In this document: positions 25,110-33,786 of the stretch, piece after piece | How the letters are laid out: the number at the start of each line of letters is the position of its first letter | How positions within the stretch are numbered: position 1 is the first letter of the stretch | Source of the DNA: Pseudomonas sp. ICMP22404 | GTDB lineage: Bacteria; Pseudomonadota; Gammaproteobacteria; Pseudomonadales; Pseudomonadaceae | Direction: 5' to 3' | Assembly: GCF_006227205.1 (NCBI RefSeq) | Contig: NZ_VCNG01000008.1 | Coordinates: 1-64,000, forward strand | DNA: 64,000 nt | Position numbers and translations under genes: made by a program | Notes under the pieces: generated by a model | What the model was told of the DNA's origin: nothing | Seen by the model: only the letters and a program-made list of their open reading frames with translations | Database searches by the model: none

Positions 25110-28100
25110 ATGTGGTGGAGCAAAGGTAAATCGCGGGTAATCGAGGGTGCACAGGCCCTGGCATCGCCAATGATCATGTCTCTGGAGCCGCGGATGCTGT
25201 TCGACGGCGCTGTCGCCGCGACCGTGGCCGATGCCGCGCAGCCGGACGCCCATCCGACCGCCGACGCGGCCAAGACGCCCACGGCCGATCAGGCCACCGA
25301 TACCCACGCGGCCCAGGGCCAGACCGATGCCACCGAGGCCGCCGTTCCGGGCAAGTCGGTGGTATTCGTCGATTCCCGGGTCAAGGATGCCGCCAGCCTG
25401 CTCGAAGGTGTGGCGCCCGGTACCCAGGTCGTGCAACTGGACGCCACCAAGGACGGCCTGCAACAGATCGCCGATTACCTGGATACCCACCAGGGAGTCA
25501 GCTCGGTGCAGATCATCGCCCACGGCAACGCCGGTGATCTGTGGTTGGGCAACGCCTATCTGTCGGCGGAAAACGTCCAGGCCCGCAGCGAGGTGCTGGC
25601 GCAGATCGGCAAGGACATGAACGCGGGTGGCGACATCCTGATCTACGGCTGCTACACCGCCCAAGGTGATCGTGGCCTGGAACTGGTCGATTCGCTGGCG
25701 CAGTTGACCGGCCGCGATGTGGCCGCGTCCAACGACCGTACCGGCCTGGGGGGCGACTGGGACCTGGAAATCGCCACCGGCAACATCGAAAGCGCCAATG
25801 TGCTGTCTGCCAGTGCAATGAGCGACTATCAATGGGGTCTCGCCACCTGGACAGCCACCAATAACGCCAACACCGGCGTCGGCTCATTGCGTGCGGCCCT
25901 GGCCTCTGCGCAGAACGGCGACATCGTGACCTTCAGCAGCGGCATGACCGTCGCGCTGACCCAGGTGCTGGTGGTCAACAAGAACGTGACCATCGATGGC
26001 GACCTCAATAACGACAACGTCGCCGATGTCACCCTCGATGGGCAATTCCGCACCCAGGTCCTCAACGTGACGTCCGGTACGACGGCGACCCTCGATGGCT
26101 TGGTGATCACCCGTGGCATGGTGGCGGGTGACGGCGGCAATGGTGGCGTCGATGCTGCGGTCGCCAAGGCCGGTGGTATCTACAACGCCGGCACCTTGAC
26201 CCTGAAGAACGTCACGATCACCGCGAACGCCGCATCGGGCGGTGGTGGCGGTGGTGGCGTGACGCCGCAGTATGCCGGCGGCGGTGGTGGTGGCGGCGGC
26301 GCGGTCGGCAGCGGTACGGGCGGCCGGGGCGGCGACACGATCAATGCCACGGGCTCCGTCGGTTCGACGGGCCAGGGCGGTGCCGGCGGTGGTTTCTTCA
26401 ACATGGGCGGGCGGGGTGGTAACTCCACCGGCGGCGCCGGCGGTGCCGCTTACCCGGGCTATAGCACTGGATCGGCCGGCGGCACGGCGGCCAGCGCCGG
26501 CTTGTCCATCGGCGGTGGTGGTGGCGGTGACGGCTACAACGCGGTCGGCGGTGCCGGTGGCGGCGCGGTCGGCGGCATCTACAACGACACTGGCGCGACT
26601 CTGCGCATCATCGGCAATTCGGTGATTTCCAACAACATCGGCGCCGGTGGCGGCGGTGGCGGCGGCGGTGCTGGCGGTGGCTACACCCACACCGGCGGTG
26701 CGGGCGGCGTCGGCGTTGGCGCCATCTGGAACAAGGGGACGATCCTGATCACCGCCGCCAACTTCGCGGCCCTGTCAGGTAACGTCGGCGGCAGCGGTAC
26801 CGGGGGCGGCAGTGCGGGCACCTCGGGCACGTCGCCGGCCTCTGTCGCCAACGTCTACGGTGACGGCGGGACCATCAACACCAACTATGTGCCGGACTTG
26901 ACCCCGCCTACCGCGACTGTCGTGGTGGCCAATACCAGTCTGAACTCCGGCGGCACATCCCTGGTGACTGTCACCTTCTCCGAAGCCGTGACGGGGTTTA
27001 CCTCAGCCGACCTGACGGTGCAGAACGGCACCGTGGGTGCCTTCAGCAGCGCTGATGGCGGTATCACTTGGACCGGCACGCTGACGGCGGCCAGCAACAT
27101 CGCCGACACCACCAACGTCATCACCCTGGACAACACCGGCGTTGTCGACCTGGCGGGCAACGCTGGCGTGGGCTCCACCGATTCGAACAACTACGTGGTC
27201 AACGACACCGTGGCGCCGACGGCGACCATTTTGGTGGCCGATACCGCACTCAAAAGCGGTGAAACCTCGGCCGTCACCATCACGTTCTCCGAAGCGGTGA
27301 CCGGCTTCACCACCGCCGACCTGACGGTGGCCAACGGTACCCTCACCGGGTTGAGCAGCAGCGACGGCGGCATCACCTGGACCGCTACCCTGACCCCGGA
27401 TGCCGATGTGACCGACACCACCAACCTGGTGGTTCTGGACAAGACTGGCGTCGCAGACCTGTCCGGCAACGCCGGGGTGGGCACCACCAACTCGAACAAC
27501 TACGCCATCGATACCCTGCGCCCGACCGCTACCATCGTGGTAGCCGACACCGCGCTGAGCGTTGGCGAAACTTCCCTGGTGACCATCACCTTCAACGAGG
27601 CGGTGACCGGCTTCACCACCGCCGACCTGACGGTGGCCAACGGTACCGTCACCGGGCTGAGCAGCAGCGATGGCGGCATCACCTGGACCGGGACGCTCAC
27701 CCCGACCGCGAGCATCAGTGACACCTCGAACCTGATCACACTGGCCAACAGCGGCGTTGCCGATCTGTCTGGCAACGCCGGCACGGGTACCACCGACTCG
27801 AATAACTATGCCATCGACACGCTGCGCCCCACCGCGACGATCGTAGTGGCCGACACCGCGCTGAGCGCGGGTGAAACCTCACTGGTGACCATCACGTTCA
27901 GCGAGGCCGTCAGCGGGTTCACCCTGGCCGACCTGACGGTCGCCAACGGCTCCTTGAGCGGGTTGAGCAGTGCGGATGGCGGTATCACCTGGACCGCGAC
28001 GCTTACCCCAAGCGCCAGTGTCACTGACGCCACCAATCTGATCGTCCTGGCCAATACCGGGGTGAGCGATGCGGCGGGCAACGCCGGCAGCGGCACCACC

Positions 28101-31100
28101 AGCTCCAACAACTACGCCATCGACACGCAGCGCCCCACCGCCAGCATCGTCGTTGCCGACCCCACGTTGAGTGTTGGCGAAACCTCGTTGGTGACCATTA
28201 CATTCAACGAGGCGGTCACCGGTTTCACCACCGCCGACCTGACGGTGGCCAACGGTACCGTCACCGGGTTGAGCAGCGGCGACGGCGGCATTACCTGGAC
28301 CGGAACATTCACTCCGAGTGCCAGCACCACCGACGCGACCAATCTCATTACCCTGGACAACACCGGGGTAAGCGATGCGGCGGGTAACGCCGGCAGTGGC
28401 ACCACCGACTCCAACAACTACGCCATCGACAATGTACGTCCTACCGCCACCGTGGTGATTGCCGATACGGCACTTGCCGCTGGCGAAACCTCACTGGTGA
28501 CCATCACCTTCAGTGAGGCGGTGACCGGTTTCACCCTGGCCGACCTGACCGCTGCCAATGGTAGCCTGAGCGGGCTGAGCACCAGCGACAACATTACCTA
28601 CACCGCCACCTTCACTCCGAGCGTCGGCATCAGCGACACCAGCAATCTGATCACCCTCGACAACACCGGTGTCGTGGACGGTGTGGGCAATGCCGGCACC
28701 GGCACCACCGATTCCAACAACTACATTGTCGATACTCAACGTCCGACCGCCACCATCGTCGTGGCCGATAACGCGTTGAGCGTCGGCGAAACCTCGCTGG
28801 TGACCATTACGTTCAGCGAGGCGGTCAGCGGCTTCGACAACTCGGACCTGAGCATAGCCAACGGCACGCTGAGCGCCGTCAGCAGTAGCGACGGCGGCAT
28901 CACCTGGACCGCTACCCTCACGCCGAACCTCGGGATCGTCGACACCACGAACGTCATCACGCTGACCAATACCGGTTTCAGTGATGCGGCGGGCAACACG
29001 GGTACCGGCACGACCAGTTCGAACAACTACCAGGTCGACACCAACGTGCCGACAGCCACCATCGTGGTCGCCGATTCGTCGTTGAGTATCGGTGAAACTT
29101 CGACGGTGACCATCACCTTCAACGAAGCGGTGAACGGGTTCGACAACAGTGACCTGACCGTCAGCAACGGCACCCTGACCAGCGTCAGCAGCAGCGATGG
29201 TGGCGTGACCTGGACGGCCACCTTTACCCCGAGCGTCGGTATTTCCGATACCAGCAACGTGATCACCCTGGACAACACCGGCGTGCGCAACGGTGCGAGC
29301 AACGCCGGGGTCGGCACCACCGACTCCAACAATTATGCCGTCGATACCGTGCGCCCCACCGCGACCGTCGTCGTGGCCGATACCGCCATCGGTGCTGGCC
29401 AGACCTCGCTGGTGACCATCACCTTCAGCGAGGCGGTGACCGCTTTCACCACGGCCGACCTGACGGTCGCCAACGGTACGGTCACCGGGTTGAGCAGCAG
29501 TGACGGAGGTATCACCTGGACCGCGACGTTTACGCCGAGTGCCGGCATCAACGACACCAGCAACGTCATCACCCTCACCAACGGCGGTATCGCCGACCTG
29601 GCGGGCAACATCGGCACCGGCACCACCGATTCCAACAACTATGCCATCGACACCCAGCGTCCGACCGCCACCATTGTGCTGAACGATTCAACGCTGCGGC
29701 CGGGCGAGACCGCCCAGGTGACCATTACCTTCTCCGAGGCCGTGACCGGCTTCACCAACGCTGACCTGAGTGTTGCCAATGGCAGCCTGAGCGCGGTCAG
29801 CAGCAGCGATGGTGGCCTGACCTGGACCGCCACGTTCACGCCGACCGTAGGTGTGAGCGATGCCACCAACCTCATCGTCCTGGACAACACCGGCGTAAGC
29901 GATGCGGCCGGCAACGCCGGGACAGGGACCACCAACTCGGCCAATTATGCGGTCGAGACACAGGTGCCGACCGCCACTGTCGTGGTAGCGGACAGCTCAC
30001 TCACGGTGGGGGAAACCTCGCAGGTGACCATTACCTTCTCGGAAGCGGTCAGCGGCTTCGACAATTCGGACCTGAGCGTGAATAACGGCACGTTGAGCAA
30101 TGTGTCGTCCTCCGACGGTGGCGTGACCTGGACGGCAACATTCACCCCGAGCACCGGCATTTCCGACACCAGCAACCTGATCAGCCTGGACACCAGCGGC
30201 GTGGTCAACGTTTCCGGCAACAGCGGCGTCGGCGTGGTGAACTCCAACAACTATGCCGTCGACACGGTGCGCCCGGGCGCCACCATCGTGGTGGGCGATA
30301 CCAGCCTGGGCATCGGCCAGACCACCACCGTGACCATCAGCTTCACCGAGGCGGTGACCGGTTTCGACCTGTCGGACCTCAGTGTCGCCAACGGTGTGCT
30401 GTCCAACCTGGCCAGCAGTGACGGCGGCCTGACCTGGACGGCGACGCTGACGCCTTCGGCGGGTGTCAACGACGCCACCAACCTGATTCTGCTCGACGCC
30501 AGCACCGTGCAGGACATGGCCGGCAACGCCGGCGCGGGTATCGCGATCTCCAGCAACTACGTACTCGATGCTACCCGGCCGACCGCGACTATCGTGGTCG
30601 CCGATTCAAACCTGACTGTGGGTGAGACGACCCAGGTGACCATCACCTTCAGCGAAGCCGTGGCCGGTTTCGATCTGTCGGACCTGAGCGTCACCAACGG
30701 TGAACTGACCAATCTGACCAGCAGCGATGGTGGCAAGACCTGGACAGCGACCTTCACTCCCACGGTGAATCTCACCGACCCGAGCAACTTCATCGCCCTG
30801 GACACCAGTAACGTCAGCGACGTGGCGGGCAACGCCGGGGCAAGCGTGGCGGTGTCCAACAACTATGCAATCGACACGGTGGTGCCCAACGACGTGAAGC
30901 CACCGCCGGAGTTCCTGACGTCGGATCCCGTCACGGTCATTCCGCCATCCGATGTGCCGTTGCAACCGATCGTCTTCACGCCACCGACGGGCGACCTGGG
31001 TTCGCCATTGGGCTTCCCACCGCTGTTCGAACAGCGTGATGTGGGCGGCGGTCTGCGGCCTATAGGCGATATTTTCATCAACCGTGGCGAGCTGGCGCCA

Positions 31101-31430
31101 AGCTATATCGCCCAGGTATTCAGTACTGATGCCGCCGGCGATGGCTCGGGTCAAGGGTTCCTCGGTTTTGGGGGCGGCGATGGCGGGGTGTTCGGCAGCA
31201 GCACCATTTCGACCTTGTTCAACCATGATTCCGGCACCGATAACGAGTCGATGAATGCCTTCGGCAACGCGTCGATGCAGGGGGGGGATGTTTCCCAAGG
31301 TATGCGCGGGATGTTCGGCGCACCGACCTTGGGCCAGCAATTGCAACACATCAAGGACACTGAGCAACGTCAAGTCGACAGTCTGGCCATGGCGCTACAA
31401 CAGGTAGGCGTCAGCCAGGCACAGGCCTGA
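25110..31430 (+). CDS. Large LEPR/DUF4347 protein with 13 Ig-like repeats (adhesin-like)
   Basis: From the ATG at 25110 it is 2106 residues. It lacks a classical Sec signal but has the N-terminal motif LEPRMLFDG (25-33), known from LEPR-XLL-type surface proteins. Residues ~88-245 are a DUF4347 domain with conserved IIAHGNAG (H138) and IYGCYTA (C181). A beta-helix-like segment (~255-330) and a Gly-rich region (~330-590, GGGGGGG runs) follow. Then come 13 Ig-like repeats of ~102 residues (each P-T-A-T-I-V-V-A-D...G-E-T-S-x-V-T-I-T-F-x-E-A-V). The C-terminal ~180 residues are Pro- then Gly/Ser/Gln-rich and carry no RTX repeats. A TolC-type gene follows 46 bases later. I infer a surface or secreted adhesin exported by this locus. 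Confidence 0.88.
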   Translation: MWWSKGKSRVIEGAQALASPMIMSLEPRMLFDGAVAATVADAAQPDAHPTADAAKTPTADQATDTHAAQGQTDATEAAVPGKSVVFVDSRVKDAASLLEGVAPGTQVVQLDATKDGLQQIADYLDTHQGVSSVQIIAHGNAGDLWLGNAYLSAENVQARSEVLAQIGKDMNAGGDILIYGCYTAQGDRGLELVDSLAQLTGRDVAASNDRTGLGGDWDLEIATGNIESANVLSASAMSDYQWGLATWTATNNANTGVGSLRAALASAQNGDIVTFSSGMTVALTQVLVVNKNVTIDGDLNNDNVADVTLDGQFRTQVLNVTSGTTATLDGLVITRGMVAGDGGNGGVDAAVAKAGGIYNAGTLTLKNVTITANAASGGGGGGGVTPQYAGGGGGGGGAVGSGTGGRGGDTINATGSVGSTGQGGAGGGFFNMGGRGGNSTGGAGGAAYPGYSTGSAGGTAASAGLSIGGGGGGDGYNAVGGAGGGAVGGIYNDTGATLRIIGNSVISNNIGAGGGGGGGGAGGGYTHTGGAGGVGVGAIWNKGTILITAANFAALSGNVGGSGTGGGSAGTSGTSPASVANVYGDGGTINTNYVPDLTPPTATVVVANTSLNSGGTSLVTVTFSEAVTGFTSADLTVQNGTVGAFSSADGGITWTGTLTAASNIADTTNVITLDNTGVVDLAGNAGVGSTDSNNYVVNDTVAPTATILVADTALKSGETSAVTITFSEAVTGFTTADLTVANGTLTGLSSSDGGITWTATLTPDADVTDTTNLVVLDKTGVADLSGNAGVGTTNSNNYAIDTLRPTATIVVADTALSVGETSLVTITFNEAVTGFTTADLTVANGTVTGLSSSDGGITWTGTLTPTASISDTSNLITLANSGVADLSGNAGTGTTDSNNYAIDTLRPTATIVVADTALSAGETSLVTITFSEAVSGFTLADLTVANGSLSGLSSADGGITWTATLTPSASVTDATNLIVLANTGVSDAAGNAGSGTTSSNNYAIDTQRPTASIVVADPTLSVGETSLVTITFNEAVTGFTTADLTVANGTVTGLSSGDGGITWTGTFTPSASTTDATNLITLDNTGVSDAAGNAGSGTTDSNNYAIDNVRPTATVVIADTALAAGETSLVTITFSEAVTGFTLADLTAANGSLSGLSTSDNITYTATFTPSVGISDTSNLITLDNTGVVDGVGNAGTGTTDSNNYIVDTQRPTATIVVADNALSVGETSLVTITFSEAVSGFDNSDLSIANGTLSAVSSSDGGITWTATLTPNLGIVDTTNVITLTNTGFSDAAGNTGTGTTSSNNYQVDTNVPTATIVVADSSLSIGETSTVTITFNEAVNGFDNSDLTVSNGTLTSVSSSDGGVTWTATFTPSVGISDTSNVITLDNTGVRNGASNAGVGTTDSNNYAVDTVRPTATVVVADTAIGAGQTSLVTITFSEAVTAFTTADLTVANGTVTGLSSSDGGITWTATFTPSAGINDTSNVITLTNGGIADLAGNIGTGTTDSNNYAIDTQRPTATIVLNDSTLRPGETAQVTITFSEAVTGFTNADLSVANGSLSAVSSSDGGLTWTATFTPTVGVSDATNLIVLDNTGVSDAAGNAGTGTTNSANYAVETQVPTATVVVADSSLTVGETSQVTITFSEAVSGFDNSDLSVNNGTLSNVSSSDGGVTWTATFTPSTGISDTSNLISLDTSGVVNVSGNSGVGVVNSNNYAVDTVRPGATIVVGDTSLGIGQTTTVTISFTEAVTGFDLSDLSVANGVLSNLASSDGGLTWTATLTPSAGVNDATNLILLDASTVQDMAGNAGAGIAISSNYVLDATRPTATIVVADSNLTVGETTQVTITFSEAVAGFDLSDLSVTNGELTNLTSSDGGKTWTATFTPTVNLTDPSNFIALDTSNVSDVAGNAGASVAVSNNYAIDTVVPNDVKPPPEFLTSDPVTVIPPSDVPLQPIVFTPPTGDLGSPLGFPPLFEQRDVGGGLRPIGDIFINRGELAPSYIAQVFSTDAAGDGSGQGFLGFGGGDGGVFGSSTISTLFNHDSGTDNESMNAFGNASMQGGDVSQGMRGMFGAPTLGQQLQHIKDTEQRQVDSLAMALQQVGVSQAQA
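26900..30890 (+). repeat. 13 tandem ~306-bp repeats (Ig-like units)
   Basis: Units start at roughly 306-bp steps with ccgaccgccaccat-like sequences and share long identical DNA stretches such as gtgaccatcaccttcagcga. Unit six is one codon shorter. The high DNA identity indicates recent duplication or conversion and makes the copy number likely to vary between strains. Confidence 0.93.
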
Positions 31431-31476
31431 AGCATTCAATAAGAAAATTGTGCGGCAACCAGGGGCATTCCAGGGA

Positions 31477-32988
31477 ATGAATAGAAGTCAGAAGTTATTC
31501 GGTATGAGTCTGCTGGCCGTGATGGTCAGTGGGTGTGCAGTCACCAGTGAGCCGATCGATCGCAGCGTCAGCGAACAGCGCGCCCAAACCGATCTGCAGA
31601 ACATGTACAAGGGCCAGGAGCCCCTCAGCGGCCCGTTGACGCTGCACCAGGCCATGGCCCGGGCAGTGAAATACAACCTGGAAGGGCGCCTGAAAATCAT
31701 GGAAGAGGCCCTGGCCAAGCGGCAGTTGGACCTGGCCAGTTTCGACATGCTGCCACGCATGGCGTTGGATGCCGGTTACGTGGGCCGCAACAACGTCAAC
31801 GCCTCCAGCAGCCAGAGCGTGGAGACCGGCACCCAGTCCCTCGAACCGTCGACGTCCCAGGACCGTGATCGTGAAGTGGCCGACCTCACCATGGTCTGGA
31901 ACGTGCTCGATTTCGGCGTGAGCTACATCAGCGCCAAGCAGGCCGGTGACCAGCGGTTGATCGTCCAGGAACGCCGGCGCAAGGTGATCAACACCATCGT
32001 CCAGGATGTGCGTTCGGCCTACTGGCGAGCCATGGCTGCCGAACGCCTGCTCAAGCAGATCGACAGCCTGATGGCCCGGGTCGAGGCGGCGCGCAACAAC
32101 AGCCAGAGCATGAGCGAACAGCGCATCGGTGACCCGGTGCAGGCTCTGGGTTACCAGCGCTCGTTGATCCAGGCCACCCGCCAGCTCGAAGAGCAGCGGC
32201 GCGCGTTGTCCCTGGCCAAGACCGAACTGGCCACCCTGATCAACCTGCCCTTGGGCACTGAGTTGACCCTTGCGACCCCGGATGAGTACGAGATCCCGGA
32301 ACTCAAGGTCGACATGGCCCGTCTCGAGCACGAAGCCCTGGCCAGCCGTCCGGAACTGCGCGAGCAGGATTACCAGACACGCATCACGGCCGCCGAAACC
32401 CGCAAGGCCATGCTGCGCCTGCTGCCAGGGCTGGAGTTTTCCGCCGGCGGGCACTACGACAGCAACTCGTTCCTGGTGGAGCAGGGCTGGGCGGACTATG
32501 GCGTGAAAGTCACCTGGAATCTGTTCAACGTGATCTCCGCTCCGGCGGCCATCGACGTGGCCAAGGCCGGTGAAGAAGTGGCGGCGGCGCGGCGTCAGGC
32601 AATGTCGATTGCCGTGCTGGCGCAGTTGTACGTCGCCAACGCCAACTACCGCGATGCGCTGCGCCAGTTCAAGACCAACCAGCAACTGTCGGACATCGAT
32701 GGGCAAATCGTCGGCCAGTTGCGCAGCCGTCATCAGGCCGCCGGCATCGGTGAGCTGGACCTGATCCAGGGCGAGCTCAATACCTTGCAGGCTGACCTGC
32801 GACGGGATCTGTCCTATGCCGACCTGCGCAATGCCTATGGTCAGATCTTCGCCAGCGCCGGTCTCGACCCGATGCCTGATGAAGTGCAATCGACCCAGGT
32901 GCAGTCGATCGCCACGGCACTGGCCAGCCGCGAAGCGGCCTGGGCCCAGGGCGACATCACGGTGCCGAAGGCGGCGGTGAAGCCATAA
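31477..32988 (+). CDS. TolC-family outer-membrane lipoprotein
   Basis: The protein is 503 residues from ATG 31477. A lipoprotein signal with lipobox V-M-V-S-G-C (Cys20) anchors it in the outer membrane. Two OEP domains follow, with long coiled helices (ARAVKYNLEGRLKIMEEALAKRQLDL; VVNxIVQDVRSAYWRA-type; ADLRNAYGQIFASAGLDPMP). It is the only outer-membrane channel of the 17-35 kb locus and lies 46 bases after the giant protein gene, so it is the likely exit duct for the adaptor proteins encoded at 17271 and 18047. A longer GTG start at 31450 is possible. It is clearly distinct from LapE at 2519. Confidence 0.87.
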   Translation: MNRSQKLFGMSLLAVMVSGCAVTSEPIDRSVSEQRAQTDLQNMYKGQEPLSGPLTLHQAMARAVKYNLEGRLKIMEEALAKRQLDLASFDMLPRMALDAGYVGRNNVNASSSQSVETGTQSLEPSTSQDRDREVADLTMVWNVLDFGVSYISAKQAGDQRLIVQERRRKVINTIVQDVRSAYWRAMAAERLLKQIDSLMARVEAARNNSQSMSEQRIGDPVQALGYQRSLIQATRQLEEQRRALSLAKTELATLINLPLGTELTLATPDEYEIPELKVDMARLEHEALASRPELREQDYQTRITAAETRKAMLRLLPGLEFSAGGHYDSNSFLVEQGWADYGVKVTWNLFNVISAPAAIDVAKAGEEVAAARRQAMSIAVLAQLYVANANYRDALRQFKTNQQLSDIDGQIVGQLRSRHQAAGIGELDLIQGELNTLQADLRRDLSYADLRNAYGQIFASAGLDPMPDEVQSTQVQSIATALASREAAWAQGDITVPKAAVKP

Positions 32989-33000
32989 CCGGGCGTGGGC

Positions 33001-33786
33001 ATGACGCGTCCGGCGTTTTCCCGGCTACCGGTGACGGTGGATCTGCCCCTGCTGTTGCAAGCACTGGCGGCCATTGAGGACGATCGCTGGCAGGGGCATT
33101 TCAACAGCGCCTATTACCACGGCGACTGGAGCGGCGTGGCGCTGATTTCGGCGGCCGACGCGCTGACCGAATTGTCGCCCGGCCAAGGGCAGCCGTTGCG
33201 CCGGCCGCCCTGGTCAAACGATGATCGCTGGCACCAGGCGTTGCGCGACTGGTCCGTGGAGATCGTTTCGGCCCGGCTGCTGCGGCTCGGCCCCGGCGGC
33301 CGGATCCACGAACACCGTGACTATGACCTGGGCGGACCGGACGCCGACCTGCGCCTGCACGTGCCACTGCTCAGCCCGCCCGAAGTGGATTTCTGGCTGG
33401 AGGGGCAGCGCATCCCGATGAAGGCGGGTGAGTGCTGGTTTCTCGACTTGTCACGGCCCCATCGTGTCGACAATCGGGACCGGTTGCCACGGGTTCATCT
33501 GGTGCTCGACTGTCGCCCCGGCCCCTGGCTGGAGCAACAGATTGTCGATGGGCTGCCCACCACCCCAGCTGTCCGCGACGAACTCGGCGACTTCCTGCGC
33601 TTTCAAGAGCAGGTGGCAAGCGATCCGCAACTCGCCCGGACCCTGCAGAGCCTGGCAGACCCGGACGCCTTCATCGAATGCGCCCTGACGCTGGCTGCCC
33701 GGCAAGGGCTGCAGGTGCGCCGGGAGGAATTGCGGGCGGCCATGCGCAACGGTCGTCGGCAGTGGAGCGACCAATGGAAGGCCTGA
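33001..33786 (+). CDS. Aspartyl/asparaginyl beta-hydroxylase family protein
   Basis: This 261-residue protein has the AspH-type oxygenase core at ~50-180: RLLRLGPGGRIHEHRDYDLG carries the first iron-binding His, and LDLSRPHRVDNRD the second. LRLHVPLLSP lies between them. Such 2-oxoglutarate oxygenases hydroxylate Asp, Asn or Arg side chains in proteins. The C-terminal ~80 residues are an extension I cannot assign. It is followed by an overlapping sulfotransferase gene (13-base overlap), so a hydroxylation-then-sulfation sequence on a shared protein substrate is conceivable. The ATG at 33001 is preferred over GTG 32995. Confidence 0.83.
   Translation: MTRPAFSRLPVTVDLPLLLQALAAIEDDRWQGHFNSAYYHGDWSGVALISAADALTELSPGQGQPLRRPPWSNDDRWHQALRDWSVEIVSARLLRLGPGGRIHEHRDYDLGGPDADLRLHVPLLSPPEVDFWLEGQRIPMKAGECWFLDLSRPHRVDNRDRLPRVHLVLDCRPGPWLEQQIVDGLPTTPAVRDELGDFLRFQEQVASDPQLARTLQSLADPDAFIECALTLAARQGLQVRREELRAAMRNGRRQWSDQWKA

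Noticed and set aside
26900..30890. CRISPR-like array
   Set aside because: The repeats are coding, 306 bp long and contiguous without unique spacers.
25110..31430. RTX-type type I secretion substrate
   Set aside because: No GGxGxDxUx nonapeptides and no typical C-terminal RTX secretion signal were seen; the Gly-rich part is not calcium-binding RTX.
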